DNA of 55,441 nt. Source: an uncultured Prevotellaceae bacterium (GTDB lineage Bacteria > Bacteroidota > Bacteroidia > Bacteroidales > Muribaculaceae). How positions within the stretch are numbered: position 1 is the first letter of the stretch; the number at the start of each line of letters is the position of its first letter. Positions 1-8,571 of the stretch are shown in pieces. Made by a program: the position numbers and the translations under genes. The notes beneath the pieces were generated by a model. It saw nothing but the letters and a program-made list of their open reading frames with translations. It had not been told where the DNA came from and made no database searches. The DNA lies in NCBI GenBank assembly GCA_947169265.1, contig CAMVPC010000022.1, forward strand, positions 1-55,441, in the 5' to 3' direction.

Positions 1-1
1 C

Positions 2-1861
2 GTCACGTTCGTCATCTCCCCGTTCTCCTACAACGCCGTCACGCAGACGCTGTATCTGAGCACAAGTCTCAATATTAACATGGTTTTGTCCAAGCCCCAG
101 CTCGCACCCGGAATTGGCAGTCCCATCCCGGATGGCATAGGCTACAATATGCGCGCTGCCGTCGAGGAAATGGTGATGAACCACACGCTCATGGACTCCC
201 TTTATGTGCCTTCGACAACTCCCCAACCGACCAACTTCAAGTGGGAGTACATGGTGGTGACTTGCGACAGCCTTAAAGCTGCTTTTGAGCCGTTAGTGCG
301 TTGGAAAACGATAAAAGGCGTGAGGGCCGGCATACTCACTACCGAGCACATCGACAGCACCTACAGTGGCTCGACCAGGCAACTCCGCATAAAGGCCGCC
401 ATCAAGGACCACTACAGCGGCACCTACCGCGGCTTGAAATACGTTCTGCTGGGTGGCGACACAGAAGTTATACCAGCCCAAATGTGTTATGTCAACGTAA
501 CCTACAGGGATTCATTAGGACAAATTAGGAAGGATTATAAAGACACAACTCCATGTGATTTGTTCTACGGTTGCTTGGATGTGATGGACTGGGACACAAA
601 CAGCAATGATACTGTGGCGGATATAAATGACGCTATTGACATGCTCCCCGAAGTGATAATGACAAGGCTTCCGGTGCTAAACACATCGCAAACACATTCA
701 TGCGTGACGCGTTTGTTGAATTATGAGATTTCACCTGACGTGATAACTTGGAGAAACAATATGCTGATGGGAGGCAAGATAGTTGGGACATTCTTTAGTG
801 ACATATCACAATGCGATGCTCATTATATAGGCGACAGTCTGTTGTATGTAAACTACATTGAGCCATATTGGCATGGGGACAAGAAAAAACTATATAGCAC
901 GGGCACTGACTTTGAAGGGGGCGCTGATTATGATTTCTCGGTTCATAATCTGTTAGAGCAAATCAGCAATGGTTATAGATTTATTTATATCTATACTCAC
1001 GGTGATACTTGCTCATGGGCTCTTGAGAATGGGGCGGCTTTTATGGATACTGATGCCATGAATGCTGTGAGCAAAGTACCCACAATGATTGTGACCGATG
1101 CGTGCTTGACAAATGCCTTTGACCGCACTTGCTTGGCTGAAGCATTCATGAGGAATGATGATGCACGGATTATAGGTTACTTGGGCTGTTCCAGAGATGC
1201 ATGGTACACACCATGTGACAACCACCTTAAATGTGTGCTTGGTACTTCAAATACCTATAGCGGTAATTTTTTCAAGAACTTATTCACCATACCGAGTAAG
1301 GGCTTTGGCGAGGCTATGACTCTTGCCAAAAGAGGATTGGTGGGTTTTTGTGATGATTACACTGAACACAGGTGGGTGCAGTTTGGGTTGAATGCGCTCG
1401 GCGACCCCGAGCTTCCCATTTACACCGATGTACCGCATGTGATGTCCAATGTCACAGTCAGCAAGACGGGTAATTCGCTTGTTGTCACTAATGACGTTGA
1501 CAGTTGCTCTATTTGTGTGGCCGGCATGAATGGGAGCTATTGGAACGTGATGAGGAATGTGTCGAATGCCACATTCAATAATGTCCCCGATGATTGTTAT
1601 GTGTGCGTCTCCAAACCTGGTTATGTGCCATATATTGAGGCATACGGCGACACAATCTATATTCAAGACGAAGTGCTTGGGACGCATTGCAAAATCTTGG
1701 CCGATAAGGTTTACATCGGTAAAAATGTGACAAGCGGCAAGCCCGAGGGGCCTGTGAGCGTGGATGCCGGCAATGTGCGCATCAATGCTACCGATGGTGT
1801 CCACATCAAGAATGATTTCACGGTGAAAAAAGGCGCCACGCTAAAAATCACCACGAAATAA
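2..1861 (+). CDS. Gingipain-type C25 cysteine peptidase, 5' end outside the window
   Basis: The frame is open from base 2, so the first ATG at 80 is internal and the protein starts before the window. The 26 codons before that ATG (ending NAVTQTLYLSTSLNIN) resemble the end of a C25 propeptide. Numbering from the ATG at 80, the catalytic His sits in YTHGD (His307) and the catalytic Cys in VTDACL (Cys342), a spacing like that of gingipains. LGDPELPIY near residue 450 closes the peptidase core, and an Ig-like/adhesin domain follows. The last ~35 residues (VSVDAGNVRINATDGVHI region) resemble the terminal module of many secreted Bacteroidota proteins. The expected role is an extracellular or surface protease. 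Its stop codon overlaps the next gene's promoter, so the two are probably transcribed separately. Confidence 0.85.
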   Translation, partial: VTFVISPFSYNAVTQTLYLSTSLNINMVLSKPQLAPGIGSPIPDGIGYNMRAAVEEMVMNHTLMDSLYVPSTTPQPTNFKWEYMVVTCDSLKAAFEPLVRWKTIKGVRAGILTTEHIDSTYSGSTRQLRIKAAIKDHYSGTYRGLKYVLLGGDTEVIPAQMCYVNVTYRDSLGQIRKDYKDTTPCDLFYGCLDVMDWDTNSNDTVADINDAIDMLPEVIMTRLPVLNTSQTHSCVTRLLNYEISPDVITWRNNMLMGGKIVGTFFSDISQCDAHYIGDSLLYVNYIEPYWHGDKKKLYSTGTDFEGGADYDFSVHNLLEQISNGYRFIYIYTHGDTCSWALENGAAFMDTDAMNAVSKVPTMIVTDACLTNAFDRTCLAEAFMRNDDARIIGYLGCSRDAWYTPCDNHLKCVLGTSNTYSGNFFKNLFTIPSKGFGEAMTLAKRGLVGFCDDYTEHRWVQFGLNALGDPELPIYTDVPHVMSNVTVSKTGNSLVVTNDVDSCSICVAGMNGSYWNVMRNVSNATFNNVPDDCYVCVSKPGYVPYIEAYGDTIYIQDEVLGTHCKILADKVYIGKNVTSGKPEGPVSVDAGNVRINATDGVHIKNDFTVKKGATLKITTK

Positions 1862-1891
1862 TTGCGTCTTAAAAAATGTTTTATAATTTTG
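1862..1891 (+). promoter_or_regulatory. Bacteroidota-type promoter for the LRR/dockerin gene
   Basis: TTG at 1862-1864, 19 bp, then TAATTTTG at 1884-1891. This fits the -33/-7 form of the Bacteroidota primary sigma factor. The start codon at 1923 lies about 25 nt after the expected transcription start. Confidence 0.6.
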
Positions 1892-1922
1892 TGAACCAAT
1901 AACCAACAAAAAAGACACTGCT

Positions 1923-3434
1923 ATGAAACGGTTAATACTATTTTTATTGCTGACGGTTTGTGCCGCCATGAGCCATGTATCCCATGCTTTCGAGGTGGAT
2001 GGGAAGAGTTACGAAATAATAAATGAGAGTGAGAAGTGCGTGAAGTTGACTCGTTGTAGTTATAGCATGTATGACGATGTCACCATACCTGATGAGGTGT
2101 CATTTAATGATGAGGTGTATAAGGTGACCGCGATAGGTGACTTCGTGTTTTATGTCAGACCTGTTGGCACGCTCACAATAGGTAAAAATGTGGCGTCCTT
2201 TGACGGATATGCGTTCTACGTCGCCACTTTCAAACATTTTGAGGTGTCGCCCGAAAACGCTTGGTTCGCTTCGCTCGATGGGGTTCTCTACACGTCTGGA
2301 TATAAGCGACTTATACATTATCCGGCATTAAAGGAGGACAAGGTGTTCACCGCGGCGGCTGCGACCGAGGAGATTATGCGTGAGGCCTTTGTGGAAGTTC
2401 CTAACCTTGAAAAGGTGATATTGCCCGAGGGACTGAAAATAATAGCCGACGATGCGTTCCTCGACTGTTCTCATCTGGCAGAAATCATCATTCCCTCAAC
2501 GGTGGAGGACTTCGGCTATAATCCTTTCTTTTGGACTCCGTGGTACAAGTCGTTGCCCGACGGTCCGCTCTACGGTGGCAACCACGTGCTGTGGTTCTAC
2601 AAGGGCACTCCCGAGGGCGGCGTCATCGACGTGGCCGAGGGTTGCCTGAGCGTGGCCACCGGCTTCGAATGCTACAGCAAGGTCGAGACGATGCGGCTTC
2701 CCAAGAGCGTGACGAAGGTGAACATGCGCAGCGGCAACAACCTGATGTACTTCGAGGTGGACCCGGAAAATCCCGTGTATAGCACTTTCGAGGGTATGTT
2801 GCTGAGCAAGGACGGGAGCCGCATGGAGCGTTTCCCGGGCGGGCGCACCGGCCAGTTCGTGGTGCCCGAGGTGCGCGCTATCGCCCCTTACGCCTTCGCG
2901 CAGTCGGCCCTGTCGCGCGTGACCCTTCCCAAGGGCGTGGAAAGTATCGGCGACCGCGCCTTCTACTATTGCCGCGACTTGTCGCGCATCGACCTTCCCG
3001 CGACGCTGACCTCCATCGGCGAGAAGGCCTTCGAGATGCCCATCGTAACTCCGTTGCCCGCGGCTCCCCGACGGGTGCGAAGTAGTAATGGCTATTACTA
3101 TTACATCAACGACGTGTACTGCCGCGCCGTTACACCTCCCGTGACCGCCACCAACGCCTTTTACAACTGCGGCACTTCCGGAGCCACGCTCCATGTGCCC
3201 GTGGGAAGTGCCGAGGCCTATCGCGCCGCGGCGCCGTGGGACGGGTTCGGCAAGATTGTCGAGATAGACTTTGCCGACGTGGACGGCGACGGCGTGGTCA
3301 ATGGCGCCGACGTGACGGCGCTCTACGGCGCGCTGCTCGACGGCGTAGAGCCGGCCGGCATCGGCGACGTGGACGGCGACGGCGTGGTGAGCGGTGCCGA
3401 CATCACCGCGCTCTATAACCGCCTGCTCCAATGA
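1923..3434 (+). CDS. Secreted BspA-like leucine-rich repeat protein with C-terminal dockerin-like module
   Basis: 503 residues. The signal peptide is residues 1 to about 22 (ending SHVSHA). LRR_5/BspA-type repeats follow, seen as recurrent phrases such as VILPEGLKIIADDAF and VTLPKGVESIGDRAF. Residues ~452-503 hold two calcium-binding dockerin-like repeats (DVDGDGVVNGADVTALY and DVDGDGVVSGADITALY). BspA-type proteins are exported and often bind host or surface ligands. The dockerin pair also occurs at the end of the M6 protease at 30730-33195. The gene has its own promoter at 1862-1891 and a strong hairpin 30 bp after the stop. The ligand is not predictable. Confidence 0.85.
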   Translation: MKRLILFLLLTVCAAMSHVSHAFEVDGKSYEIINESEKCVKLTRCSYSMYDDVTIPDEVSFNDEVYKVTAIGDFVFYVRPVGTLTIGKNVASFDGYAFYVATFKHFEVSPENAWFASLDGVLYTSGYKRLIHYPALKEDKVFTAAAATEEIMREAFVEVPNLEKVILPEGLKIIADDAFLDCSHLAEIIIPSTVEDFGYNPFFWTPWYKSLPDGPLYGGNHVLWFYKGTPEGGVIDVAEGCLSVATGFECYSKVETMRLPKSVTKVNMRSGNNLMYFEVDPENPVYSTFEGMLLSKDGSRMERFPGGRTGQFVVPEVRAIAPYAFAQSALSRVTLPKGVESIGDRAFYYCRDLSRIDLPATLTSIGEKAFEMPIVTPLPAAPRRVRSSNGYYYYINDVYCRAVTPPVTATNAFYNCGTSGATLHVPVGSAEAYRAAAPWDGFGKIVEIDFADVDGDGVVNGADVTALYGALLDGVEPAGIGDVDGDGVVSGADITALYNRLLQ

Positions 3435-3456
3435 GCAGTGAGCAATGAGCGCCGAA
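3432..3456 (+). repeat. GAGC-type dispersed short repeat, copy 1
   Basis: Run of TGAGCAGTGAGCAATGAGC directly at the stop codon of the LRR gene. Related runs occur at 4174-4203, 5983-6042, 13807-13835 and 36333-36417. Confidence 0.6.
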
Positions 3457-3464
3457 CACTCTTT

Positions 3465-3512
3465 AACCCCCTGAACTCCGTAGCTGTTTTGGCCTACGGA
3501 GTTTGGGGAGTT
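3465..3512 (+). terminator. Repeated long hairpin, copy 1, probable terminator
   Basis: The arms 3465-3483 and 3494-3512 form a 19-bp stem (core ACTCCGTAG/CTACGGAGT) around loop CTGTTTTGGC. A near-identical element follows the next gene at 4113-4161. Most differences from perfect pairing are compatible with G-U pairs in RNA. No long T-tract follows. Confidence 0.65.
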
Positions 3513-3601
3513 TGAGGAGAGATCGAGCTTTGATAAAAGAATACGAGATTACATGATTTATTCCAAAGGATAAACAAGATAAACCACAAACTCAAAAAAC
3601 A

Positions 3602-4066
3602 ATGAAAGCAATGAAAGCAATGAAAGCAATGAAAAAGAACTTATTTTTAACCTTGATGCTCGTGCTGTTGGCCTTGCCGCTCACGTCGTGTGGCAACGAC
3701 GAGCCAGTGGCGACGAAAGAGGATCCATTTGCAGATCTTGTTACATTTAACGACGCTATTGACGACTGCGTGTTCACGGCGACTGTAAGGTTTAGTGAAA
3801 TAAGTGGAGACAATGTCTTTGCACGCATATCGCATGTCGAGTTTTTGTCGTCATCGCCTTTTTTAAAGGACCGGAGTGGTTACGAGGGACCTGACGAGCG
3901 GGACCTTGTGCAGTTCCGCCGCGGCGACTTGCCAAATCAGGCCTACTCCAATCAAGAGGTGACCGAAATCCACTTCAAAATCAAAGCATGGAAAAGCGGT
4001 AATTTCTTTGAAGGATTGGACTCAGCCGACCATCTATATTACCGCCTTGTCATTGAACCGGCATGA
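3602..4066 (+). CDS. Small lipoprotein of unknown function
   Basis: 154 residues as drawn. The N-terminus is MKAMKAMKAMKKNLFL, made by three 9-bp repeats (ATGAAAGCA) that each supply an in-frame ATG. The likely biological start is the fourth ATG at 3629 (MKKNLFLTL), which gives a normal signal peptide. The lipobox is LTSC with Cys30 (Cys21 from 3629). The mature part is acidic, and I recognise no domain. It lies between two copies of the same hairpin, so it is probably a single-gene unit. It is likely lipid-anchored in the envelope. Confidence 0.7.
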   Translation: MKAMKAMKAMKKNLFLTLMLVLLALPLTSCGNDEPVATKEDPFADLVTFNDAIDDCVFTATVRFSEISGDNVFARISHVEFLSSSPFLKDRSGYEGPDERDLVQFRRGDLPNQAYSNQEVTEIHFKIKAWKSGNFFEGLDSADHLYYRLVIEPA

Positions 4067-4112
4067 TGCCGAAAAGCGGTTGACAACCGAGACAATGACA
4101 TCAGTATCTCTT

Positions 4113-4161
4113 AGCTCCTTGAACTCCGTAGCTGTTTTGGGTCTACGGAGTTTGGGGAGTT
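4113..4161 (+). terminator. Repeated long hairpin, copy 2, probable terminator
   Basis: Arms at 4113-4131 and 4143-4161 with the same core and almost the same loop as 3465-3512. It begins 46 bp after the lipoprotein stop. Confidence 0.65.
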
Positions 4162-4173
4162 TGAGGAGGGTAA

Positions 4174-4203
4174 TTGAGCAGTGAGCTTTGAACATTGAGC
4201 CTG
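4174..4203 (+). repeat. GAGC-type dispersed short repeat, copy 2
   Basis: Three spaced TGAGC units, partly as GAGCAGTGAGC, directly after hairpin copy 2. Same family as 3432-3456. Confidence 0.55.
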
Positions 4204-4276
4204 CGGAGTGAATTGGATTGTCTTTGTTGTTTTTAAAATTAATGAAATCTTCGATTTTGAAAATAATTGGCAGCGA

Positions 4277-5980
4277 ATGAGTGAATTTGTGAAGATGTTT
4301 ATGGAATTATTTGGGAAGCGAGGCTCGTGGCTTGGTGCTTGCGGGCGCGGGGTAGTGTGGCCGGTGGTGGCCGTGGCGGCGTGGATGGCCGCGGGCTGCG
4401 GTGGTGGCGGCGCGGCGACCGACGCGCGTCTGCTGTCGGTGGACAGCATCGTGGATAACGACAGCGTGGCGGCGTGGCGGCAGCTGCAGGCCATCGACAG
4501 CGCGTCGCTCACGACCGACGCTGACCGCCACCTCTACGCGCTGCTCCACCAGCAAATCCTTTACAAACAGTACCAACAACTCGACACTGTGGTGCTGTCA
4601 GAGCTTTGCGACTACTACGCCGCACACCCCGACGGGAACCGCCTCACGCGCGCCCTGCTGCTTAGTGGCGGTGCGCGCGAGGACGCGGGCCTGCTCGCCG
4701 AGGCCATTCCATGGTACAAACGCGCCGAGGCCGGTGCGACGGAGTGCCGCGACACTTTCCTTCTCGCCTTTTCCAAGATGCGTATGGCAAAAGTCTATTT
4801 CGCGGCCTACACCCAAGACAGCATCCACATCGTCAAATTCAAAGAGGCTGTGCAGCTATTCCATGCCGTCGGATCGCATATATACGAATGTGGGTGCCTT
4901 AAGGAGATTGGTGCGGCCTACCGACTCCATGACAACGACAGCGCTTACCACTACCTGTCGCGCGCCCTCGCGCTCTCGACCGAGATGGGCGACACGGCAA
5001 GGATTTATGAGAACTTGTCGCTGCTCGCCGGTTATTACTACTGCGTGGAGGACTATGCGAAGTGCAAGGACCTCTCTGTCGAGGTGCTGACGAAGGGGCA
5101 AGGCTGGCTTCGTGCCAACATTTTGTCATCAACCTACACCAATGCGGCCTTTGCCTATGCGAAACTGGGGATGGCCGACTCGGCACTCTATTACGACCAG
5201 GCCAAGCCGCCCTCGCCACAACAAGGCCTTGACAAGATGAACTACCACCGCACTCTCTCGCTCATTGCCCAGTCGCGGGGCGATGCCGAAGGGTACATCA
5301 AGCACAACCTTGCCGAGGACGAGATAGCCGATTCCATCCTGCTCGCCTCGATGCAAGCCAAAATCAGGGAGGTGGAAGCGAAATACGACGTCAGCCAAGC
5401 CGAATTGGAAACATCGCGCGTGCGCCTCAAGCTCATTCTTTCCTTGCTGGCTTTAGGGCTGATGGCCATAAGCATCGGTATTCTCATCTATCGCCAGCGC
5501 CGACGTGCGAAGACTCTCGCGCTGGAAATGGAAGCACTGCGCGACGAACTCTCGCACAGCGTCACCGAAGTGCAGACAGCGCACCGGGCCAATGACGAGC
5601 TGCGCGGCGCGGTGAAGTCGCACCTGGCCACGATGAGCGACTATCTGGAGACCTATTACACCTTCAGCCACAACCCGAAGCAGTTCGCCGCCCATTTCAA
5701 GGCACAGGTGAACACGTTTGCCAACGACGAGGACTTCTGGACGAAGATGAAGGCCTACCTCGACGAGACCCATGACGGACTAATAAGTCGGTTGACGGAA
5801 CAATATCCCGACCTGAGCGACATGGACGTGAAATTCATCTGCCTCGACTGCTGCGACTTTCCCACGGGCGTGACCATGCTCTTGATGGGCTTCACAAATA
5901 GGAATTCGGTCATAAACCGCCGCTACTTGATTGCAAAACGCATGGGCGGCGCAAAAATCAAGGACTTAATTACTGCATAA
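4277..5980 (+). CDS. Lipobox-bearing TPR protein with one membrane span and cytoplasmic coiled-coil/helix-turn-helix-like tail
   Basis: The frame is open from 4208, but the ATG at 4277 (MSEFVKMFME) suits a signal peptide better, giving 567 residues. A hydrophobic stretch ends in a lipobox (MAAGC, Cys41). Helical TPR-like repeats fill the middle (KRAEAG, YHYLSRALALSTEMGD, SALYYDQA). A membrane span (LSLLALGLMAISIGILIY) lies near residues 384-404. A charged coiled coil and an ~80-residue helical tail (YPDLSDMDVKFICLDC, NRRYLIAKRMG) follow. This layout is common in Bacteroidales and resembles sensor-type regulators whose tail may act in the cytoplasm. No DNA-binding role is demonstrated. A lipobox plus a later membrane span is unusual, so the N-terminus could instead be a plain signal peptide. 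Confidence 0.7.
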   Translation: MSEFVKMFMELFGKRGSWLGACGRGVVWPVVAVAAWMAAGCGGGGAATDARLLSVDSIVDNDSVAAWRQLQAIDSASLTTDADRHLYALLHQQILYKQYQQLDTVVLSELCDYYAAHPDGNRLTRALLLSGGAREDAGLLAEAIPWYKRAEAGATECRDTFLLAFSKMRMAKVYFAAYTQDSIHIVKFKEAVQLFHAVGSHIYECGCLKEIGAAYRLHDNDSAYHYLSRALALSTEMGDTARIYENLSLLAGYYYCVEDYAKCKDLSVEVLTKGQGWLRANILSSTYTNAAFAYAKLGMADSALYYDQAKPPSPQQGLDKMNYHRTLSLIAQSRGDAEGYIKHNLAEDEIADSILLASMQAKIREVEAKYDVSQAELETSRVRLKLILSLLALGLMAISIGILIYRQRRRAKTLALEMEALRDELSHSVTEVQTAHRANDELRGAVKSHLATMSDYLETYYTFSHNPKQFAAHFKAQVNTFANDEDFWTKMKAYLDETHDGLISRLTEQYPDLSDMDVKFICLDCCDFPTGVTMLLMGFTNRNSVINRRYLIAKRMGGAKIKDLITA

Positions 5981-5982
5981 TT

Positions 5983-6042
5983 CACTGCTCGCAGCTCAAA
6001 CGCTCACGGCTCAACGCTCATTGCTCACGGCTCACGGCTCAA
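5983..6042 (+). repeat. GAGC-type dispersed short repeat, copy 3 (complement orientation)
   Basis: Seven spaced GCTC units (GCTCACGGCTCAACGCTCA and similar) in 60 bp, directly after the TPR gene. It is the complement of the runs at 3432 and 4174. Confidence 0.6.
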
Positions 6043-6043
6043 A

Positions 6044-6075
6044 TTTGCTTTTGTCGGTTTTTATTACTATTTTTG
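6044..6075 (+). promoter_or_regulatory. Bacteroidota-type promoter
   Basis: TTTG at 6044-6047, 20 bp, TATTTTTG at 6068-6075. It sits 72 bp before the next start codon. Confidence 0.65.
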
Positions 6076-6147
6076 CCCTGTCTTTAAGATTTGGAGACAG
6101 TTTGCCCGATTTAAGCACAATACAAACCACCATAAAATTATAGCGTC

Positions 6148-6858
6148 ATGAAGAAGTTTTTTGTTTTGTTCGCAATCGCGGTTTCGTGCCTGTGTGCAGG
6201 CGCACAGGACTATAATGTGGCCGATTACACCCTGTGCATGCGCAAGATTATCAAGGTGTGGCACAACCAGAACCTGTACACCAACTTCCGCATGGAGAAA
6301 CCCACCATCAAGGAATATTTCATCAGCTTTGCCGAGACTTATCCCGAACACATGCTCTTCGACATGATGAACTGGGTACTGGGCTATCCCACCGAAGGCT
6401 CGGGCAAGGTGGATGTGGACATCGCCAACGGCTATATCGCCGCCGAGTTCTACACCGAGTTCTCTAACCGCGTGGAGATGTGCTACTGGCGGTGTGACGA
6501 CGGCGGCGTCCTCGTGGGCGTGAACATCAACGGCGCCGAGTACTTTTGTGATGATGACGACCCGCCGGCTACCGCAATCGACATTCCCGACGGGGAATAT
6601 GACGACTACGAGCCCGACTACAGCATCGCCGACCTGATGTTCTTCAAAATCGCCAAGGGCGAGGTGATGTGGTGGCCCAAGACTCCCAAGCAGATGTGCG
6701 GGCGCGACTTCAACTTCGGCGAATACATTGTGCATTTGCCGCGGCAAGGCAAGGACATCACCCTCAGCCGCGAGGTGCTCAAAGATGAGGAATTCGTTGA
6801 AGTCCCAGCCTACGTACTGCGCTTCAACGGCAGCAGTTTCGACGTGATTGCCAAGTGA
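6148..6858 (+). CDS. Secreted protein of unknown function
   Basis: 236 residues. The signal peptide MKKFFVLFAIAVSCLCAGAQ is followed by an acidic, aromatic-rich mature domain with an Asp-rich stretch (DDDDPP, DGEYDDYEPDY). No known family was recognised. The cysteine pattern does not support a lipoprotein (cleavage is predicted after CAGA, not before Cys). The promoter at 6044-6075 and the terminator-like hairpin at 6895-6916 make it a single-gene unit. It is probably periplasmic or exported. Confidence 0.7.
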   Translation: MKKFFVLFAIAVSCLCAGAQDYNVADYTLCMRKIIKVWHNQNLYTNFRMEKPTIKEYFISFAETYPEHMLFDMMNWVLGYPTEGSGKVDVDIANGYIAAEFYTEFSNRVEMCYWRCDDGGVLVGVNINGAEYFCDDDDPPATAIDIPDGEYDDYEPDYSIADLMFFKIAKGEVMWWPKTPKQMCGRDFNFGEYIVHLPRQGKDITLSREVLKDEEFVEVPAYVLRFNGSSFDVIAK

Positions 6859-6894
6859 GGCGCCTCATGCCCCGACTTAACCCAAATGGTGAAG

Positions 6895-6916
6895 AACGCC
6901 GCAGTGGCGGTTTTTT
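6895..6916 (+). terminator. Short intrinsic terminator
   Basis: CGCC-GCAGT-GGCG stem-loop followed by six T residues, 40 bp after the secreted protein. Confidence 0.6.
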
Positions 6917-6950
6917 GCCGCGATTTCCATGATTATTCCCGAAAAAACGC

Positions 6951-6958
6951 TAAATTTG
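6951..6958 (+). promoter_or_regulatory. -7 element very close to a start codon
   Basis: TAAATTTG matches the -7 consensus, but the ATG follows only 4 bp later, so the transcript would be leaderless or nearly so. No clear -33 box is visible. Confidence 0.4.
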
Positions 6959-6962
6959 CGGC

Positions 6963-7238
6963 ATGAGTTATACTATCGAACAAATCAGGACACTCCTGGA
7001 GCAAAGCCGCTCGGATGAGGCCGTCGAGGCCGCCAGCGAGCTGATTGCCGGCAACGGAGCCACGGCAATGGCACTATACCTGCGCGGGAACGCCTATCGC
7101 CAAAAGGGCGACTGGCGCCACGCCATGAACGATTATCTGGCGGCTATCGAGCTTGACCCCGACGGGCCCGCCGCTTTCGCTTACCGGCACGCGCAAGAGG
7201 TGCTCGACTTCTACGACCACGACCTTTATAACCCGTAA
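6963..7238 (+). CDS. Small TPR protein
   Basis: 91 residues and no signal peptide, so cytoplasmic. Two helical pairs are visible: EQIRTLLEQSRSDEAVEAASELI and ALYLRGNAYRQKGDWRHAMNDY (the latter a good TPR, with AIELDPDGPAAF beginning the next helix). It ends FYDHDLYNP, a tail seen in small Bacteroidales TPR proteins. TPRs mediate protein-protein contacts. The partner is unknown. The gene converges with murI, whose stop lies 28 bp away. Confidence 0.75.
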   Translation: MSYTIEQIRTLLEQSRSDEAVEAASELIAGNGATAMALYLRGNAYRQKGDWRHAMNDYLAAIELDPDGPAAFAYRHAQEVLDFYDHDLYNP

Positions 7239-7265
7239 GTCAACCTAAGGGGACGACGCCCCGCG

Positions 7266-8108
7266 TCAGACCAGCGTCACGTGGGAGGCGTCGACCGGCT
7301 CGCGTACAAACACACTGGCCAGCGGCGAGAATTTGGCAGGTTCCTCGGTGGTGAGGTACTCGCAGGCGCCGCCGCGCCTCAAGCGGCACTCCATCTCGGG
7401 GTGGCGACGCAGGTAGTCGCGCAGGCTACGCGCCACGATGTCGCCCTGCCCCACGATTTTCACGCCCTCGGGCACATAGCGCCTTATCTTGTCGAGCAAG
7501 AGCGGATAGTGGGTGCAACCCAGTATCACGGCATCGATGAGCGGCGACTGCGACAACAGGGCGTCCACATCTTTCTTCACGAAATAGTCGGCTCCCGGCC
7601 CGTCACTCTCGCGGTTCTCGACCAGCGGCACCCACATGGGGCACGCGTGACCATAGACGTGGAAACCGGGGTGCAGCTTCTTAATCTCAATGTCGTAACT
7701 GCCGCTGGCTATGGTACCCGGCGTGCCGAACACTCCCACGTGGCCCGTGCGACTCAGCACACCGGCCTGCTCGGCGGTGGGGCGTATCACGCCCAGCACG
7801 CGCCGCGTGGGGTCGAGCGTGGGCAAGTCGCGTTGCTGGATGGTGCGCAACGCTTTGGCGCTCGCAGTGTTACACGCCAGTATCACCAGCCGGCACCCTC
7901 GCGCGAAAAGGTATTTCACCGCCTGCAGCGTGAATTCGTACACCAACTGATAGCTGCGCGAGCCGTAAGGGGCGCGCGCGTTATCGCCCAAAAAGAGATA
8001 GTCGTACTGCGGGAGCTCGCGACGCACGTCGCGCAATATCGACAGACCGCCAAAGCCCGAGTCGAACACCCCGATGGGTCCCATATCGCTTGTTTCGTTG
8101 TTGCTCAT
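7266..8108 (-). CDS. murI: Glutamate racemase
   Basis: 280 residues, normal for the family. It interconverts L- and D-glutamate in the cytoplasm and so supplies D-Glu for peptidoglycan. Evidence: GVFDSGFGGLS and GDNARAPYG at the N-terminus, first catalytic Cys79 in ACNTAS, and second catalytic Cys198 in GCTHYPLL. The start at 8108 gives MSNNETSDMG. A start at the internal Met (MGPIGVFDSG) is also possible and would remove eight residues. The -7-like TACTTTTG lies upstream on the minus strand at 8136-8143. Confidence 0.95.
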   Translation of the reverse strand: MSNNETSDMGPIGVFDSGFGGLSILRDVRRELPQYDYLFLGDNARAPYGSRSYQLVYEFTLQAVKYLFARGCRLVILACNTASAKALRTIQQRDLPTLDPTRRVLGVIRPTAEQAGVLSRTGHVGVFGTPGTIASGSYDIEIKKLHPGFHVYGHACPMWVPLVENRESDGPGADYFVKKDVDALLSQSPLIDAVILGCTHYPLLLDKIRRYVPEGVKIVGQGDIVARSLRDYLRRHPEMECRLRRGGACEYLTTEEPAKFSPLASVFVREPVDASHVTLV

Positions 8109-8135
8109 CGTTTACCGTAAGTGCTTAATGTCTCG

Positions 8136-8143
8136 CAAAAGTA
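8136..8143 (-). promoter_or_regulatory. -7 element for murI
   Basis: TACTTTTG on the minus strand, 27 bp before the murI start. No convincing -33 element at the usual spacing. Confidence 0.45.
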
Positions 8144-8264
8144 CGAATATTCACGCAATAAATCGCACTAAACGCTCCACAAAAATATGATTATCACACC
8201 TCAATTTGCAATAATATCACTAAAAATCAGCATCTTTGTGACATATCATCATTTTTTCGCCCCT

Positions 8265-8429
8265 ATGCAAAAATATTCCGCACTCACGATAGCGAAAGCG
8301 CTCCTTACTGCCATCCTCATCGCCTCAGCCCCACCGACAGCCGCCGGCCAATACCTCTTGCGCATTGAGGGAATCACCACCCGTGGCCGCCTCATCCACT
8401 ATGACGCCACTCTCGCCGCCACTCAGTAG
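8265..8429 (+). CDS. Possible 54-residue secreted peptide
   Basis: From the ATG at 8265 the frame reads MQKYSALTIAKALLTAIL then an Ala/Pro stretch, like a signal peptide cleaved near AAGQ. About 30 residues follow. The frame also opens further upstream at 8187. No homology is recognised. It could be a real small exported peptide or chance coding. Confidence 0.35.
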   Translation: MQKYSALTIAKALLTAILIASAPPTAAGQYLLRIEGITTRGRLIHYDATLAATQ

Positions 8430-8558
8430 CGCCCCGAATAGTACTCATCGGTGGTAATTATGTGTTAACAGACGTTATTTTGAAAGGTATATTGTTAACA
8501 TTACTTAATATTTACCATTCTTATGCTGAAAAATTATGTTTTATAACATAAAAACTTT
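8430..8558. other. AT-rich intergenic stretch before the candidate sRNA
   Basis: No reading frame of note. It contains a pair of GTTAAC sites flanking GACGTTATTTTG and many A/T runs. It separates the small peptide from the promoter at 8559. Confidence 0.5.
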
Positions 8559-8566
8559 TACCTTTG
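8559..8566 (+). promoter_or_regulatory. -7 element of a non-coding unit
   Basis: TACCTTTG, a perfect TAnnTTTG match, with no gene downstream before the terminator at 8684. The -33 region (TATGTTTT) is weak. Confidence 0.5.
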
Positions 8567-8571
8567 CATCA

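Noticed and set aside
7281-8120. Long plus-strand frame across the murI locus
   Set aside because: It is antisense to murI, whose catalytic motifs are all present, and shows no family signature.
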